The notes under the pieces are model-generated. The model made no database searches. It saw only the letters and a program-made list of their open reading frames with translations, and was not told where the DNA came from. Below, piece after piece: positions 7,070-9,301 of a stretch of DNA of 9,301 nucleotides. Every line of letters begins with the position of its first letter. The stretch's first letter is position 1. A program made the position numbers and the translations under genes. This DNA comes from Rhizobium sp. Q54 (GTDB lineage: Bacteria > Bacteroidota > Bacteroidia > Flavobacteriales > Flavobacteriaceae): the NCBI GenBank assembly GCA_943324395.2, contig CALPLL020000061.1, positions 1 through 9,301 of the forward strand. The letters are read 5' to 3'.

Positions 7070-7101
7070 CAAAAGTACAATGTATTGAATAAAGTTACAA
7101 A
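7070..7101 (-). promoter_or_regulatory. Flavobacterial promoter of the nuclease gene (-33 TTTG, -7 TACTTTTG)
   Basis: On the minus strand TTTG (7101 to 7098), a 20-nt spacer, then TACTTTTG (7077 to 7070) match both halves of the Bacteroidota housekeeping promoter (TTG or TTTG, about 17-23 nt, TAnnTTTG). The -7 box ends only five bases before the ATG at 7064-7062, so the transcript should start at or within a few bases of the start codon. This is the best promoter match in the window. Confidence 0.7.
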
Positions 7102-7112
7102 GAAATTTATCT

Positions 7113-7156
7113 AAAATAAAAAAGGCTACCTGAATTATATAAACTCTGGCAACCTT
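7113..7156 (-). terminator. Rho-independent terminator after etfA
   Basis: Read on the minus strand, AAGGTTGCC (7156 to 7148) pairs over 9 positions, two of them G-U, with GGTAGCCTT (7130 to 7122). After an A-A mismatch a further 5 pairs (GAGTT with AATTC, one G-U) close a 5-nt loop. The stem runs into a tract of T broken by one A (7123 to 7113). It starts 22 nt after the etfA stop and separates etfBA from the nuclease promoter. Confidence 0.85.
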
Positions 7157-7178
7157 CTCTTTGATTGAATGCTAAATT

Positions 7179-8144
7179 TTAATTATTTGCTTTAAAAGAT
7201 TTCAATTTTTCGATTAATTTAGGTACAATTTCAAAAGCATCTCCAACTACGCCATAATCTGCAACTTTGAAAAACGGAGCTTCAGGATCGGTATTGATTA
7301 CTACTTTTACTTTTGAAGAATTGATTCCGGCAATGTGTTGAATAGCTCCAGAAACTCCGATGGCTATGTATAAATTAGCGGCTACTGGTTTTCCTGTTTG
7401 TCCTACGTGTTCCCCGTGAGGACGCCATCCTAGGTCGGAAACAGGTTTAGAACAAGCTGTTGCTGCTCCTAAAACTGTTGCCAATTCTTCAATCATTCCC
7501 CAGTTTTCCGGACCTTTTAATCCACGACCTGCAGAAACAACAATGTCTGCATCAGCAATGGTTACTTTTCCAGAAGCTTTTTCAACTGAAACTACTTTAA
7601 CCCCGAAGTCGGTTTCTTCAATTGAAGGGTTAAAATCTTCTTCCGCTAAACTAGATTTATTTTCAAATATTCCGTAAGAATTTTTAGAAATACTAAGCAC
7701 TTTAATTGGTGTTGTAATTTCTGTTGTTACAAATGCTTTATTGGAAAATCCATTTCTTTTCACCTGAAACGGAGATAATTTTTGGGGAAGCCCTACAACA
7801 TTAGATGCAAATCCAGCTTCTAGAGAAATAGAAACTAGAGGTGCTAAATACAAACTATCTGTAGTTGACGATAAAATGATTACTTGTGAATTTTCCTTAT
7901 GAGCTGCTTGTTTTATTGCATCAGCATATGCTTTAGCAGTAAATCCAGCTAATTTTGGGTTATTTACTTTTAGCACTTTATCCACACCGTAATTGGATAA
8001 TTCAGAAACATCATTTGTATTTATGGTGATTGCTGTTACAGAAGTTCCTAAAGTTTCTGCCACTTTTTTTGCGTAGGAAGCCAATTCAAATGCAACTTTT
8101 TTAAATTTTCCTTCTGCAGATTCTGCGTATATTAATATTGACAT
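7179..8144 (-). CDS. etfA: Electron transfer flavoprotein subunit alpha
   Basis: A 321-residue EtfA/FixB that, with EtfB, forms the FAD-containing heterodimer carrying electrons from acyl-CoA and related dehydrogenases to the quinone pool. The C-terminal FAD domain shows SAGRGLKGPENW (204-215), RPHGEHVGQTGKPVA (241-255), the family signature NLYIAIGVSGAIQHIAGI (257-274) and NTDPEAPFFKVADYGVVGD (284-302). I place the start at the ATG at 8144 (MSILIYAESAEGK): EtfA proteins begin with this beta strand, and an A-rich leader precedes it. A longer in-frame reading to 8198 adds 18 residues (MAYQKHLKFKIQNLKNRK) encoded by an AT-rich repeat and is unlikely to be translated. It follows etfB after 96 bp and is closed by a strong terminator. 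Confidence 0.95.
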   Translation of the reverse strand: MSILIYAESAEGKFKKVAFELASYAKKVAETLGTSVTAITINTNDVSELSNYGVDKVLKVNNPKLAGFTAKAYADAIKQAAHKENSQVIILSSTTDSLYLAPLVSISLEAGFASNVVGLPQKLSPFQVKRNGFSNKAFVTTEITTPIKVLSISKNSYGIFENKSSLAEEDFNPSIEETDFGVKVVSVEKASGKVTIADADIVVSAGRGLKGPENWGMIEELATVLGAATACSKPVSDLGWRPHGEHVGQTGKPVAANLYIAIGVSGAIQHIAGINSSKVKVVINTDPEAPFFKVADYGVVGDAFEIVPKLIEKLKSFKANN

Positions 8145-8158
8145 TTTTCTATTTTTTA

Positions 8159-8228
8159 AATTTTGAATTTTAAATTTTAAATGTTTTTGATAAGCCAATT
8201 CAACATTTATAATTTAAAATTTATAATT
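8159..8228. repeat. Inverted pair of 7-bp-period AT-rich arrays forming a long hairpin
   Basis: Left arm, from 8161, is heptads TTTTGAA, TTTTAAA, TTTTAAA, preceded by a further TTTTAAA at 8154. Right arm from 8205 is ATTTATA, ATTTAAA, ATTTATA. Position 8183 pairs outward with 8204, through to 8159 with 8228: 25 positions, of which only 8177/8210 and 8163/8224 are T-T mismatches and 8165/8222 is G-T. The 20-nt loop (8184-8203) can add a TTGA/TCAA stem. It occupies most of the 96-bp etfB-etfA gap and ends 14 nt before the etfA ATG. Confidence 0.6.
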
Positions 8229-8240
8229 ATTTTTTTCTTC

Positions 8241-8987
8241 CTAAATTACCTTGGCTTCGTTGTGTAATAAACTGATTAATTCGTCCAAATTATCGGCGCT
8301 AACTAATTTTACTGCCGATTTTGGAGCTGGTTTTTCAAATTTTACCGTAGCTGTTTTTGATTCGCCTCCAACAGGTTCTATAATTGTTAAAACTTTTGTT
8401 CTTGCCGTCATAATTCCTCTCATGTTTGGAATTCGTAGGTCTTTTTCTTCAACTAAACCTTTTTGACCACCAATAATTAATGGCAATTGAGAGTTTACAA
8501 TTTCTTTTCCTCCATCAATTTCTCTTGATGCTGTAACTGAATTTCCTTCAATTGTTAAAGCAACACAAGAGTTAATAAAGTTAAACCCTAACAATCCTGC
8601 TATCATTCCTGGAACCATTCCACCATTATAATCTAATGATTCTTTACCAGCGATTACCAAGTCGTAGTTTCCGTTTTTTATAACTTCAGCTAATTGTTTT
8701 GCAACAAAAAAACCATCTGTTGGGTTAGCATTTACTCGAATAGCTTCGTTAGCACCAATTGCTAGTGCTTTTCTTAACGTAGGTTCTGTTTCTGGGCCTC
8801 CAACGTTTACTACAGTTACATTTGCTCCTTGTTGTTCTTGAAACCAAATGGCACGTGTTAAACCAAATTCATCATTTGGGTTGATTACAAATTGTACTCC
8901 ATTGGTATCAAAAAGAGTATCGTTATCAGTAAAATTAATTTTTGAAGTAGTATCAGGAACGTGACTGATGCAAACTAATATGTTCAT
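8241..8987 (-). CDS. etfB: Electron transfer flavoprotein subunit beta
   Basis: A 248-residue EtfB/FixA, the partner of EtfA; the subunit normally carries AMP, or in bifurcating types a second FAD. It opens MNILVCISHVPDT, then INPNDEFGLTRAI (35-47), LRKALAIGANEAIRV (71-85), VIAGKESLDYNGGMVPGMIAGLLG (111-134) and the late-domain block SREIDGGKEIVNSQLPLII (154-172) with RIPNMRGIMTAR (185-196). These blocks occur in EtfB order and the length is normal. Whether the nucleotide is AMP or FAD cannot be decided by eye. First gene of the etfBA pair, divergent from pdhB across 264 bp. Confidence 0.95.
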   Translation of the reverse strand: MNILVCISHVPDTTSKINFTDNDTLFDTNGVQFVINPNDEFGLTRAIWFQEQQGANVTVVNVGGPETEPTLRKALAIGANEAIRVNANPTDGFFVAKQLAEVIKNGNYDLVIAGKESLDYNGGMVPGMIAGLLGFNFINSCVALTIEGNSVTASREIDGGKEIVNSQLPLIIGGQKGLVEEKDLRIPNMRGIMTARTKVLTIIEPVGGESKTATVKFEKPAPKSAVKLVSADNLDELISLLHNEAKVI

Positions 8988-9018
8988 TTATTTAAATTTT
9001 AGGTGTGCTATTTTCGGG

Positions 9019-9092
9019 TACTAAATTAGTAAATAATTTGATTCAATTTACTATGCGTGCATATTATTTTTTCAACAAAATAGTAATACTAT
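9019..9092. other. Cluster of small palindromes with TACTA/TAGTA half-sites
   Basis: TACTAA-A-TTAGTA (9019-9031) and ATAGTA-A-TACTAT (9080-9092) are perfect 13-bp dyads, each around a single central A, centred 61 bp apart. A lone TACTAT lies at 9049-9054 and overlaps a third dyad TATGC-GT-GCATA (9052-9063). The first dyad covers the candidate etfB -7 box. They could be operators, but no known regulator site is recognised. Confidence 0.35.
9021..9046 (-). promoter_or_regulatory. Weak promoter candidate for etfB
   Basis: On the minus strand TTG (9046 to 9044) and, 15 nt later, TAATTTAG (9028 to 9021) match the -33 and -7 elements with one mismatch in the -7 box and a short spacer. It would start transcription about 25-30 nt before the etfB ATG at 8987. 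Confidence 0.3.
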
Positions 9093-9102
9093 ATCGATTT
9101 CG

Positions 9103-9168
9103 TAGCCCTGATTGCAGCGGTATCCCCCGCCCTTTGCGGGGATTTAGAGGAAAGCAGGAAAAAGCTCC
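9103..9168 (+). ncRNA. Flavo-1-like structured RNA element
   Basis: The GC-rich stretch beginning TAGCCCTGATTGCAGCGG and ending near GGAAAAAGCTCC resembles, from memory, an intergenic element found in many copies in flavobacterial genomes that I associate with the Flavo-1 RNA motif. It folds: AGC (9104-9106) with GCT (9164-9166), CCTG (9107-9110) with CAGG (9155-9158), and an inner hairpin ATCCCC/GC (9122-9130) with GCGGGGAT (9136-9143) carrying one bulged C around the loop CCTTT (9131-9135). The region is far more GC-rich than its surroundings. Plus orientation is chosen by resemblance to the remembered consensus. Its function is unknown; it lies upstream of pdhB and could be an independent RNA, a leader element or a dispersed repeat. 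Confidence 0.55.
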
Positions 9169-9213
9169 AAATAATTTTAAAGATTTTTATGCTTAAATAT
9201 GGTATAAAATAAT

Positions 9214-9221
9214 TATTTTTG
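9214..9221 (+). promoter_or_regulatory. Candidate -7 box for pdhB
   Basis: TATTTTTG matches TAnnTTTG exactly and would start a transcript about 25 nt before the ATG at 9252. The best -33 candidate is TATG (9188-9191) with a 22-nt spacer, which is imperfect. It lies downstream of the Flavo-1-like element, so pdhB mRNA from here would not include that element. Confidence 0.45.
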
Positions 9222-9251
9222 CTCAAAATTTAAGAAACACATATTCATAAT

Positions 9252-9301
9252 ATGAGAACTATACAATTTAGAGAAGCGATTGCCGAAGCGATGAGTGAAG
9301 A
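9252..9301 (+). CDS. pdhB: Pyruvate dehydrogenase E1 component, beta subunit, N-terminus (cut by window edge)
   Basis: Sixteen complete codons are visible, reading MRTIQFREAIAEAMSE, with the next codon starting GA. This is the conserved beginning of Bacteroidota pyruvate dehydrogenase E1 beta (transketolase-like pyrimidine-binding fold), in which an M-R-x-I-Q-F-R-E-A-I opening followed by EAMSEE is typical. With E1 alpha the subunit forms the thiamine-diphosphate enzyme that decarboxylates pyruvate and passes the acetyl group to the E2 lipoyl domain. The assignment rests on a very short match; the related branched-chain or 2-oxoglutarate E1 beta types are the alternatives. It is divergent from etfB. 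Confidence 0.72.
   Translation, partial: MRTIQFREAIAEAMSE

Noticed and set aside
8251..8466. 71-codon plus-strand open frame opposite etfB
   Set aside because: Antisense to conserved EtfB sequence; a shadow.
9005..9196. 63-codon plus-strand open frame in the etfB-pdhB gap
   Set aside because: It runs through the structured Flavo-1-like element and several dyads; its peptide shows no family features.
1..9301. Defence system, mobile element, CRISPR array or biosynthetic cluster
   Set aside because: All long open frames are recognisable housekeeping or envelope families with similar composition; no transposase, integrase, direct-repeat/spacer array, tRNA or attachment-site duplication was seen.

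Overview
The window is ordinary core chromosome from a low-GC Bacteroidota, most likely a Flavobacterium or close relative. The evidence is the AT-rich sequence, A/T-rich leaders without Shine-Dalgarno sites, repeated matches to the flavobacterial -7 promoter box (TAnnTTTG), a PorT/SprT-type secretion protein, a lipoprotein TamA variant (TamL), and an intergenic element that resembles the Flavo-1 RNA. I see no tRNA, rRNA, CRISPR array, insertion sequence, phage gene or sign of recent transfer.

Layout, left to right. The left edge holds the first 42 codons of class II fructose-bisphosphate aldolase (fbaA, minus strand). Then comes tamL (minus), an outer-membrane Omp85 lipoprotein that starts with TTG. 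It is divergent, with a 39-bp gap, from a TrmH/SpoU-family RNA 2'-O-methyltransferase (plus). That gene converges with a five-gene minus-strand run read as DUF151 bifunctional nuclease, thyA, folA, ubiE/menG, porT (7064 down to 3504). Upstream of this run, and separated from it by a clear intrinsic terminator, is etfB-etfA (minus), the two subunits of electron transfer flavoprotein. A 264-bp divergent region containing the Flavo-1-like element and several small dyads leads into the first 16 codons of the pyruvate dehydrogenase E1 beta subunit (plus) at the right edge.

How the genes work together. ThyA makes dTMP and dihydrofolate, and FolA recycles the dihydrofolate, so their adjacency is functional. 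UbiE/MenG completes menaquinone, the quinone that ultimately receives electrons delivered by ETF. PorT is a type IX secretion component and TamL is an envelope-assembly factor. FbaA and PDH E1 beta belong to central carbon metabolism.

No novel multigene system is evident. The points that deserve a second look are in the non-coding DNA: a 25-position imperfect hairpin built from 7-bp repeats between etfB and etfA, a 48-nt nested hairpin before thyA, a promoter that would give an almost leaderless nuclease mRNA, a palindrome that places a -7 box on both strands upstream of fbaA, a cluster of TACTA/TAGTA dyads between etfB and pdhB, and the Flavo-1-like element.
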